From CAZHGD01 sp964531735 (lineage in GTDB: Bacteria; Armatimonadota; UBA10988): a stretch of 57,391 nucleotides of DNA. The first letter of the stretch is position 1. Every line of letters starts with the position of its first letter. Position numbers and translations under genes: made by a program. Shown piece after piece: positions 51,314 through 57,391 of the stretch. The DNA lies in contig CAZHGD010000027.1 of assembly GCA_964531735.1 (NCBI GenBank), forward strand, positions 1-57,391. Direction: 5' to 3'. The notes under the pieces are model-generated. The model had not been told where the DNA came from. It made no database searches and was given only the letters and a program-made list of their open reading frames with translations.

Positions 51314-52245
51314 GCGAGGCCGAGACCGGATCAGACCCGACCGGTGCTGTCCCAGCCGCCAGCCGGCTCGCGGACCTGCTGGTGGCCGCTGATGAGCAGG
51401 TCCGGCAGGCGCACGAGGCCTTGCTGCGGGCGGTAGGCAACGTCTACGACTACGGCGTGGCCCTCGATGCCTACCTGTCCTCGCTGGCGGCGTTGGGCCA
51501 GCTCTCGGAGGGGCTGCGCAGTGGCGGAGAGGCGGAACTGACCGCCGCGCGACGACTGCTCGACGGCGGTCCTTGCCGCGAGTGGCCAGACGGCAACGGC
51601 GGCTGGCTGGGCGTGGGCCTCGCGGCCGTGGCGGTGCTTGGAGCGTACGGCCAGCCCGCGGACGCCGGGCGGTTGCGCAGCGTGGTGCTGCGCGCGGCTG
51701 AGCCCCCGCGCACCCGCCTGCGCGCCGCACTGGCGTGGCACGGTTTGGCCGGCCCGGCGGCGCTGCCCGCGATCCTCGTCCACTTGCTGGTCGAGCTGCC
51801 GACGGGTCTCGAACCGGCTGACCTGGCCCCGCTGGGCGATGAGGCGGTGCCGCACCTGCTGCCACTGCTGCACGAGCGGCCGCACCTGGTGATCGAACGG
51901 GCGCTCGATCTCCTCGCGGCCCTGCCACTGAGCGCGCCAGCCTCCGTGATGGCGCCGTTGCTGTCGCTCCTGGCGCACCCGGAGTACGGGGTGCGGCATC
52001 GCGCGACCGAACTGCTGGTGCGCCTGGGTGACGTGGCGCAGGAGCCGCTGGTCGAGTACCTGTGGTCGACGCATGGCTTTGCCGCCACCAGCAACGCGGA
52101 GGACGCCCTGCGACGGATCAGCCCGATGGCACTGGAGTTGCTGCGCGAGGAGCAGGCGCGGGCCAGCCACGGGTTGAGTCGCGCGGCCCCGGCGACGGAC
52201 GCCACGCGTGGCCTCAGCCGGGCAGGCGACGGGTCGTCGCTATGA
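51310..52245 (+). CDS. HEAT-like repeat protein 2 with GLSRA tail
   Basis: The 311-residue protein is a paralogue of its two neighbours. The shared HEAT helix is AHPEYGVRHRATELLVRLG (about 217-236). The N-terminal third is different, with a predicted helix AADEQVRQAHEALLRAVGN. The C-terminus carries GLSRA at 288-292 and again at 301-305, each followed by variable residues. It starts at ATG 51310 in an ATGA overlap and ends in another. Function is unknown; the shared tail suggests the three proteins use one common partner. Confidence 0.75.
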   Translation: MSEAETGSDPTGAVPAASRLADLLVAADEQVRQAHEALLRAVGNVYDYGVALDAYLSSLAALGQLSEGLRSGGEAELTAARRLLDGGPCREWPDGNGGWLGVGLAAVAVLGAYGQPADAGRLRSVVLRAAEPPRTRLRAALAWHGLAGPAALPAILVHLLVELPTGLEPADLAPLGDEAVPHLLPLLHERPHLVIERALDLLAALPLSAPASVMAPLLSLLAHPEYGVRHRATELLVRLGDVAQEPLVEYLWSTHGFAATSNAEDALRRISPMALELLREEQARASHGLSRAAPATDATRGLSRAGDGSSL

Positions 52246-53261
52246 GTGACCTCACCCAGGAGGCCATCGACCGCCTGCAGGCCGGTGGCACGCTCAGTTG
52301 GCCGATGGAGTACCGGCTGCGGCGCTGTGGCGATGCGCGGCTGGTCCCGGCGCTGGTCAGCGCACTGGAGCAGACCGACGACGTCGGGCAGCGCCTGGAC
52401 CTGTTGCACAGCCTGCGCTCGCTGGCCGCGGCGTTGCCCGCGGTGGCGGAGTGCCTGGGTCAACTGCCGCTGCTGGAGCGTCTGGTCGGCGTGCTCGCGA
52501 CCGTCGAGACCGCGCTCGACCCGGATGTGGAGGTGGTGCGGTGCCCACGCACCATCGAACTCCTGCAGCAACTCGAGGCGCTGTTGCAGGCGGGTGGGGC
52601 GGTGGTGCTGGACAGTGCGCGCCGACTGCTCGACGCGGCGCCGTTGGCCAGCCTGGTCATCTCGGATCTCTCTCTCGCCGGCGTCGTGGCCTCTGGGCCG
52701 AAGCTGATCGCGCTGGGGATAGTGGGCAGGCACGGTAACGCCGCCGACGACGCCGGCCGCGTGGAATCACTCGCGCGGGCGCTCGACGAGGACGCCTTCG
52801 CCCGGGCTCAGGCCAGCGTGCTCTGGCACCGCTGGGCCGGGCACCAAGTCGCCGCAACGGTGGTGGACGCCATGCTGTCGGTGCGGTTCCTGAGCAGCGT
52901 GAGCACCAAGGTCGACGGGTTCAGCCAAGTCGCAGGCATCATCGCCACGATCGGTGGGGCGTTGGTCGATCCGCTGCTCGACCGGTTGAGTGACAACGAC
53001 TACACGGTGCGCCATCGTGCCGTGCGCGTGTTGGAGGCCATTGGTGACCCCGCGACCCAAGCGCTGGTGGAGCTGGTGCGGTCGACCGCTGACTGGCGTC
53101 TGCTGGCCAATGCCGAGGAGGCGCTGGCGAGTATCGACCGGCGGCAGTTGCGCTCGGCGCGTCAGGCGCGCGAGACCGACGGGCGCGGGCTGTCACTAGC
53201 CGAGTCCGAGGCGCCGGCCGAGCGCGGGCTGAGTCGGGCTGAGGGTAGCCCGGAGCCCTGA
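52242..53261 (+). CDS. HEAT-like repeat protein 3 with GLSRA tail
   Basis: The 339-residue protein starts with a segment homologous to protein 1 (LQAGGTLSWPMEYRLRRCGDARLV) and has the HEAT helix SDNDYTVRHRAVRVLEAIG at about 246-264. The tail carries GLSLA at 316-320 and GLSRA at 329-333, again exactly 13 residues apart. It ends the operon begun by purE; a GC-rich stem-loop follows the stop codon. The start ATG at 52242 overlaps the previous stop as ATGA. Confidence 0.75.
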   Translation: MSDLTQEAIDRLQAGGTLSWPMEYRLRRCGDARLVPALVSALEQTDDVGQRLDLLHSLRSLAAALPAVAECLGQLPLLERLVGVLATVETALDPDVEVVRCPRTIELLQQLEALLQAGGAVVLDSARRLLDAAPLASLVISDLSLAGVVASGPKLIALGIVGRHGNAADDAGRVESLARALDEDAFARAQASVLWHRWAGHQVAATVVDAMLSVRFLSSVSTKVDGFSQVAGIIATIGGALVDPLLDRLSDNDYTVRHRAVRVLEAIGDPATQALVELVRSTADWRLLANAEEALASIDRRQLRSARQARETDGRGLSLAESEAPAERGLSRAEGSPEP

Positions 53262-53263
53262 GC

Positions 53264-53298
53264 GGCCCGGGCGACGACTCGTCGGGCGCCGCCCGGCC
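53264..53298 (+). terminator. possible terminator of the purE-HEAT operon
   Basis: GGC-C-CGGGCG (53264-53273) pairs with CGCCCG-GCC (53290-53298) with one bulged base and an inner GACG/CGTC. It directly follows the last stop codon but lacks a T-run. Confidence 0.3.
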
Positions 53299-53385
53299 AG
53301 AACGCAGGTGAGGCCCAGGAAACATAGTCGGGAAGCGGGCTGAGCTGGGAGGGGCCGCGAATCTGGAAAGAATCTGCTAAAGCCC

Positions 53386-53412
53386 TAAAGATCGGCGCGG
53401 ACTCGCAGATAA
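53386..53412 (+). promoter_or_regulatory. sigma-28-like promoter of the gene at 53486
   Basis: TAAA (53386-53389), 15 bases and GCAGATAA (53405-53412) match the FliA consensus TAAA-N15-GCCGATAA with one mismatch. The start codon is 74 bases downstream. The spacing is identical to that of the HDOD gene promoter. Confidence 0.5.
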
Positions 53413-53485
53413 AGGAATCGAGATCGGTGTCGGACTTCCCTCGACTTTGAGATCCGGGAAGCGGCACCTGGGTTGGAGATGAGCC

Positions 53486-54010
53486 ATGTCCGAAGTTACA
53501 GCGGGCGCTCCTCTCCACGTATCGCGCTTCATGACAAGAGCGATCCGGGATGGAGCGGACGGGCCTGTTACGGCCGCGACCACAACCGCGAACGTGTTTG
53601 GGCGGGAACTGGGCGAGCTGAATCATAAGCAGCGCATCGCGGAGATGCGTGGTGAGGTGGTGACGCGCGCCGCGGTGGAGCTGGAGTTTGAGATGCGTGG
53701 GCGCATCATGGCGGCCCGATCGGCCAGCCATGACTTCGCCAGTCAAGCCCCAGCGTCGACTCCCAGCGAGGTCTTCGAGCGGCAAGCCGAGGCGCGGCAA
53801 GCCGAGCCTGCGCCGACGCCGGATGCGGCCGCTGCGCCAGTAGCAGCGCCGGATGCGGCGAACGGGCGAGACCTCCAGGCGCTGACCGCATTGATGGCAG
53901 ACAAGGTCAGCCGGCTGAACGAGTCGCTGCGGCCGTTGACGGCGCAGGCGACGCAGTCGCCCCGCACGGAGGCGCCGCCGGTCAAGTCCGCGGTGGACGT
54001 GACGGCCTGA
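53486..54010 (+). CDS. hypothetical protein with sigma-28-like promoter
   Basis: I do not recognise the family. The 174-residue product has no signal peptide. Residues 40-75 are helical (GRELGELNHKQRIAEMRGEVVTRAAVELEFE with Asn-His-Lys-Gln at its centre), the middle is rich in Ala, Pro and Gln, and residues 125-150 form another short helix. Such composition recalls small structural or chaperone-binding proteins of motility systems, which together with the promoter form is only suggestive. The ATG at 53486 has GGAG 8 bases upstream. No flagellar gene is nearby. Confidence 0.6.
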   Translation: MSEVTAGAPLHVSRFMTRAIRDGADGPVTAATTTANVFGRELGELNHKQRIAEMRGEVVTRAAVELEFEMRGRIMAARSASHDFASQAPASTPSEVFERQAEARQAEPAPTPDAAAAPVAAPDAANGRDLQALTALMADKVSRLNESLRPLTAQATQSPRTEAPPVKSAVDVTA

Positions 54011-54027
54011 AACGGGTCGTGTCCGCG

Positions 54028-54057
54028 TTGACGGCGAATCGGGCCGGCCGCTACAAT
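54028..54057 (+). promoter_or_regulatory. sigma-70 promoter of the zinc-ribbon gene
   Basis: TTGACG (54028-54033), 18 bases and TACAAT (54052-54057) form a good promoter. The -10 box includes the first in-frame ATG of the downstream gene, so translation must begin further on. Confidence 0.65.
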
Positions 54058-54088
54058 GGCTTCAGCGGCGGATGCTCGAGCGCAAGAT

Positions 54089-54835
54089 ATGGCGCGGACC
54101 GTAGACCTATCACGCCTCACGCCTGACGAGGTGACCTGCTTCGCCTGCGATCGCGAGGTCAAGCTGAGCCGGCATGCCCGCCGCGCTCGGAAGTTCCGGT
54201 GCCCGTTCTGTCACGCCGACAACCGCATTCTGGCTGACGGCAGCACACGGCCACTGTCCGGTGAGGCCGAGACCATCGACCAGATGGCCGTGGTGGCCTG
54301 CCGGCGCTGCCGCACCAACAACCGGCTGCCGAGTGCGCTGGTCCGCCGGCGCTCGTTCTGCTGCCATTCCTGCCACACGGTCCAGGCCGTGCCGCGGGCC
54401 ATCCTCCAGGAGTATGGCGTCAACTCACCGGCTGCCACGGCGCTGACGATACTGGCCACGCTGGTGGTGGTCGGTGTGGCGCTCAGCCACGTTGGCGACG
54501 CGGCCAAGCGCCACGGGCTGCCGTGGCGCGACTACGGGCCGACCGTGCGCTACCGGGTGCAGCGGAACCTGGTGCTCGAGAGCGCCCGGCCGCTGCCGCC
54601 CACTGCTGCGGGCGCGCGCTATGAGGCCGTGGTGCGCGTGTTCAACCCGTGGGACCGACCGGTCGACTTCCACGTTCGTGCCCAGGTCACCTACCGTGGG
54701 CGGTCAGTGGTCGGGCGCACCGTCACCGTCCGCGCCATCGGCTCGGGCGAATGGCGATCGGTCACCATCTGCGTGGTCGATCCCAGCCACCAGGCCGTCG
54801 ATGCCCTCGGCGTCGAAGTGGCCGGTATCAGTTAG
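54089..54835 (+). CDS. double zinc-ribbon membrane protein
   Basis: The 248-residue protein has four CxxC knuckles: CFAC, CPFC, CRRC and CHSC (about 17-96), enough for two zinc ribbons, followed by one membrane helix (about 118-140, TALTILATLVVVGVAL) and a C-terminal beta-sandwich (about 160-248) of the FxLD type. The cytosolic ribbons and outside domain make it a possible sensor or assembly factor. The ATG at 54089 is chosen because the earlier ATG at 54056 lies inside the -10 promoter box. The last 132 bases overlap the 3' end of the convergent membrane protein gene. Confidence 0.7.
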   Translation: MARTVDLSRLTPDEVTCFACDREVKLSRHARRARKFRCPFCHADNRILADGSTRPLSGEAETIDQMAVVACRRCRTNNRLPSALVRRRSFCCHSCHTVQAVPRAILQEYGVNSPAATALTILATLVVVGVALSHVGDAAKRHGLPWRDYGPTVRYRVQRNLVLESARPLPPTAAGARYEAVVRVFNPWDRPVDFHVRAQVTYRGRSVVGRTVTVRAIGSGEWRSVTICVVDPSHQAVDALGVEVAGIS

Positions 54836-55711
54836 GCCGCGCCGAGCCAGCCCGAGCAGCAGCAGCCCGGCGGCCACCAGCGAGGCCGCGGCGGTGGCAC
54901 TGCCGCCGCCGCCGAGGGCCCGGTGGCTCTGCTCCCAGGTGACCGCCAGGCCGAAGCCGGCGGCGGTGGCGGCTCCGCCGACCAGTTCCCACAGCACGGC
55001 GTCCTCGGCCAGCCACCACGCGGCCCCCAGTCCGAGCGCCGCCGGCCACAGCCAGACCCGCTCCGGCGGTCCGGCCATGCCGGCTAGTTGCACGCCCAGC
55101 AACGACCACACCAGCGCCGCGGCGAGCACGGCCACCGGCTCGCGGGCGGCGGGCTCGACCAACTGGCGCACCGGCGCCAGTGCGCCGGCCGCCGCGGCCA
55201 AGGTGAGCAAGGCCAGCGCGACGTAGACGGCCAGCACCCACGGACACCACAGGCCGAGCGTGCCCATGGCGAAGGCGGCGATGCCGTCCGGCGCGACCGC
55301 GAAGGTGTCGGCCGGCAAGGCGGCCGGCACGACCACAGGCAGCACGAGCGACACCCAGAGGTACCGCGTGCGACAGAACGTGGCGGCCTGAAGGCACGAG
55401 CCGGTCAGCGCCAGGCCGACGGCTGCCGCCGCGGCCAGGGCGGCAGCCGGGCCGACGCCCGCGGCGAGCCCGACACTGAGCGTGCCGCTGAGTGCCATGA
55501 TGGCACCGGCCGCGAAGTCGGCCGTACCGGCGCGGCGCAGCCACTGCTGACTCAGCACCAGCAGCCCGGCGACGGCGGTCCACCGCAGCCAGTCCAGTTG
55601 CGCCGGCAGCGAGTCGAGGCCGAGTACCGGGTCGCGCCAGGCCACCAGCCCGGCCACCGCTACCGCGATGGGTGTCAGGAGCCGGCGGACGACCGTGCTG
55701 CGGCTGGCCAT
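54704..55711 (-). CDS. polytopic membrane protein (permease-like)
   Basis: The 335-residue product has about nine to ten hydrophobic helices. The stretch FAAGAIMALSGTLSVGLAAG recalls the BPD_transp_2 permeases of sugar and branched-chain amino-acid ABC importers, but no other part confirms this. The C-terminal 50 residues are hydrophilic and acidic. The ATG at 55711 lies downstream of the hairpin at 55730-55760. The tail is antisense to the zinc-ribbon gene for 132 bases. Membrane location is secure, the family is not. Confidence 0.55.
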   Translation of the reverse strand: MASRSTVVRRLLTPIAVAVAGLVAWRDPVLGLDSLPAQLDWLRWTAVAGLLVLSQQWLRRAGTADFAAGAIMALSGTLSVGLAAGVGPAAALAAAAAVGLALTGSCLQAATFCRTRYLWVSLVLPVVVPAALPADTFAVAPDGIAAFAMGTLGLWCPWVLAVYVALALLTLAAAAGALAPVRQLVEPAAREPVAVLAAALVWSLLGVQLAGMAGPPERVWLWPAALGLGAAWWLAEDAVLWELVGGAATAAGFGLAVTWEQSHRALGGGGSATAAASLVAAGLLLLGLARRGLTDTGHFDAEGIDGLVAGIDHADGDRSPFARADGADGDGAPDH

Positions 55712-55729
55712 GTGCTGCGCCCCAAATAG

Positions 55730-55760
55730 AGAAGTCCCGGCCAGGGCGGCCGGGACTTCT
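55730..55760 (-). terminator. intrinsic terminator after the CBM-like gene
   Basis: A 13-bp perfect stem (AGAAGTCCCGGCC with GGCCGGGACTTCT) around a 5-base loop is followed on the minus strand by CTATTT. It ends transcription of the gene at 55779 or attenuates the membrane-protein gene. Confidence 0.7.
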
Positions 55761-55778
55761 GGAACGGTACCGGTGCGG

Positions 55779-56372
55779 TCACTCGTCCAGGGCGCCCGGC
55801 GTCGCCGGAACCGCGCTGGTGGGTACCCGCTTGGTGGTCGTGATCTGGATCTCGTCCAGGTACACGCCGTCTTCGCGGTTGTAGACCACGATAGTGTTGG
55901 TGCCGGCCTCAAGCACGAGCTTGTTCTTGGCGGCCACCCAGTGCCAAGCGTCGTAGGTGCCGTCGCCACCGAGCACTTGCGGCGGCCGGCCGGACTTGGC
56001 CACCCAGAAGCTGTTGCCACAACCGTTGGGCCACATGACGCGCGCCCAGAGCGTATAGCTGCCGGCCGCGGGGACCTTGACCTTGTAGATGGCCTTGCCG
56101 GTCAGCGGGCCGTCCTTGCCCTTCTTGCCGCCGTTGGCCTTGTTCGGTATCTCGACCCAGCCGCCGCCCGAGTTCTTCTGCGGCTTCTGCGGCCTGGAGT
56201 CGTACTTGGTCCCGGACTTGGCCACCATCGGCGCAATCAGCGTGTTGGCCTTCTCGGCCTCCCACGTCACGGTGTTGCCGGAATCGGCCTTCACCACCTT
56301 GCGGTCCGTGACCGTCCAGGCCACCAGCCCCATGAGGGCGGCCAGCCCGGTCACCCAGATCCAGCGCTTCAT
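55779..56372 (-). CDS. secreted CBM-like (CBM6/35-type) protein
   Basis: The 197-residue protein starts with a membrane/signal helix (MKRWIWVTGLAALMGLVAW) and then a single beta-sandwich (about 32-185) resembling carbohydrate-binding modules of families 6 and 35: VTWEAEKAN at the start, WVEIPNKANGG, KVKVPAAGSYTLWARV, and the final strand DGVYLDEIQIT with the usual Asp. No catalytic domain is fused. The ATG at 56372 has AAGGAGACGAG upstream. It may display a sugar-binding domain at the cell surface. Confidence 0.72.
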   Translation of the reverse strand: MKRWIWVTGLAALMGLVAWTVTDRKVVKADSGNTVTWEAEKANTLIAPMVAKSGTKYDSRPQKPQKNSGGGWVEIPNKANGGKKGKDGPLTGKAIYKVKVPAAGSYTLWARVMWPNGCGNSFWVAKSGRPPQVLGGDGTYDAWHWVAAKNKLVLEAGTNTIVVYNREDGVYLDEIQITTTKRVPTSAVPATPGALDE

Positions 56373-56441
56373 CTCGTCTCCTTCGTCCGACACCTTGCGG
56401 CACTGGCCATATCGACGCCAGGCGCCAGCCATTTGTTCGCG

Positions 56442-57391
56442 TCAGCGCGGTGCCGAATCGTCCGGCTGATCGTTCTCGTCGTCGAGCAAGCCCTGCTCGC
56501 GCAACCACGTCTGCAGGTCCGAACTGCTCTTCGCCGTACTGGCGGCGTCCGCCGGCTGCTCCGGCTTCGGTGCTGGCGGTGGCGGCGCCGGCGGCCCTTC
56601 GGCCGGCGCTGGTGGTGGGGTGTCGAGGGGCTCCTCGACCGTCGGCTCGGCGACCGGTTCGGACGGTTCGACGACCACGGTCGTCTGCTGTGCGACCGGC
56701 TCCGGCGCCACGGTCACCGGGGCCGGCGGCGTTGCCCGGACCGGCTCCGGTGGCGCCGACAGGCGCGCCAGCCGGACGGCCACGCCCACCAGCGTGCACA
56801 GCAGGAGCGCCGTGCCGCGCACCAGCACGGTGCCGAAGACCGAGAACACAACCAGGCCCAGGCAGGCGCCATAGATGCCGAGGGCGACCGCGCGCAGTTC
56901 GTCGTCCGCGAGGCGATCGTAGGCCACGCGCGCTACACCGGCGGTATCGATCAGCAGCCAAGCCCAGGTCAGGGCGGCAAACAGGCCCATCTGCAAGGCC
57001 AGGATCAGGTAGACGTTGTAGGTGTCCGGCTCCTGCTTCTCCGGATTGTCGAGGTTGAGGTAGTACTCGCCAATCGCCTTCTGGTAGTTGCGGCCCGCGC
57101 CAACGCCCATCACGACGTTGCTGCGGAGCCCGATGACCGGTGCGGTGCCCGCGGCTTCATCCGTGGCGCCGACGACGTCCTGCGTCTGGCGCAAGCCATT
57201 GATGGTCGCCGCCCATTCCAGATAGCGTTTCTCGACGCCCGTCGGCCGGCCGCCTTCGCAGCGGTAGAACTCCCAGCTTCGCGCCAGCGCGCCCGCGTGC
57301 TGGCGCAGCACGCGCAGCGGCAGGCCGCCGCCGGTGCCACCGGCGAACGCGCCGTGGCCGACGCCCAGCGCGACGGCGACGACCAGCACGG
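56442..57391 (-). CDS. O-antigen ligase-like membrane protein, 5' partial
   Basis: Only the C-terminal 316 residues are inside the window; the gene continues beyond its right edge. Residues about 90-210 fit the Wzy_C part of O-antigen ligases/polymerases: MGVGAGRNYQKAIGEYY, DTYNVYLILALQMGLFAALTWAWLL and further helices. A Pro/Glu-rich cytosolic tail (about 225-285) ends in a short helix. It would join or polymerise cell-surface polysaccharide units. The stop is 70 bases upstream of the CBM-like gene. The family call rests on the loop-plus-helix pattern. Confidence 0.65.
   Translation of the reverse strand, partial: VLVVAVALGVGHGAFAGGTGGGLPLRVLRQHAGALARSWEFYRCEGGRPTGVEKRYLEWAATINGLRQTQDVVGATDEAAGTAPVIGLRSNVVMGVGAGRNYQKAIGEYYLNLDNPEKQEPDTYNVYLILALQMGLFAALTWAWLLIDTAGVARVAYDRLADDELRAVALGIYGACLGLVVFSVFGTVLVRGTALLLCTLVGVAVRLARLSAPPEPVRATPPAPVTVAPEPVAQQTTVVVEPSEPVAEPTVEEPLDTPPPAPAEGPPAPPPPAPKPEQPADAASTAKSSSDLQTWLREQGLLDDENDQPDDSAPR

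Noticed and set aside
53463..53476. GGCAC-N5-TTGG, resembling a sigma-54 promoter
   Set aside because: The essential GC of the -12 element is GG here and it lies only about 10 bases from the start codon, too close for a leader with a ribosome binding site.
54056..54088. Earlier ATG for the zinc-ribbon gene
   Set aside because: It overlaps the TACAAT -10 box, so it would not be in the transcript.
1..57391. tRNA, rRNA and CRISPR
   Set aside because: No T-loop-like GGTTCGAATCC pattern, rRNA stretch or regularly spaced repeats were found by reading; a covariance scan would be needed to exclude a divergent tRNA.

Overview
This is a GC-rich bacterial chromosome segment packed with short intergenic gaps and many ATGA/GTGA start-stop overlaps. 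The gene content (a type IV prepilin-like protein with the FPVFAKAREKARQ stretch after the cleavage motif, GH129/GH101-like and GH5-like glycosidases, heparinase, sulfatase, two uroporphyrinogen-decarboxylase-family proteins, Gfo/Idh/MocA oxidoreductase) points to a polysaccharide-degrading heterotroph, most likely Armatimonadota or a nearby phylum such as Hydrogenedentota. This is inferred from protein motifs only; no rRNA or tRNA gene was seen. No CRISPR array, prophage or transposase was seen.

Layout. 1-9.3 kb: 5'-truncated glycosidase, RhlE-type helicase, secreted nucleoside-hydrolase-like protein, a coupled trio ([2Fe-2S] thioredoxin-like protein, PAS protein, SpoIIE-type phosphatase), a beta-propeller lactonase and a DUF2239 gene with a clear promoter inside a palindrome. 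9.4-16.8 kb (minus strand): ECF sigma factor, Cys-less anti-sigma-like protein, PDZ protein, URO-D family protein and a large secreted GH5-like enzyme. 16.9-25 kb: alpha/beta hydrolase and M28 peptidase pair, an inverted pair of REP-like elements, prepilin-like protein, sulfatase, GlcD/GlcF-like fused oxidoreductase and an HDOD protein. 25-34.9 kb: secreted unknown protein, NarL/NarX-like two-component system, rsmD-coaD-coiled coil-degenerate acetate kinase operon, DUF1648 protein, heparinase, and a 32-residue peptide/sigma-like/TPR module. 35-45.9 kb: esterase, LCIB-type carbonic-anhydrase-like protein, lone DppC-like permease, lipoprotein, kinase, oxidoreductase, second URO-D protein, SGNH hydrolase ending in a second REP pair, CHASE2-adenylate cyclase with FecR partner. 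46-49.8 kb: assimilatory sulfate operon cysH-cysD-cysN behind a near-consensus promoter. 49.8-53.3 kb: purE coupled to three paralogous HEAT-like proteins. 53.4-57.4 kb: a gene behind a sigma-28-like promoter, a double zinc-ribbon membrane protein, a polytopic membrane protein, a CBM-like secreted protein and the 3' end of an O-antigen-ligase-like gene.

The most unusual items are the three tandem HEAT-like proteins that each end in two copies of a GLSRA motif exactly 13 residues apart; an acetate-kinase homologue that has lost most catalytic residues; a bacterial LCIB-like carbonic anhydrase homologue with its putative zinc ligands intact; a CysN with a TusA-like tail lacking the catalytic cysteine; two hairpin-bearing inverted repeat pairs; and two promoters of sigma-28 form with identical N15 spacing.
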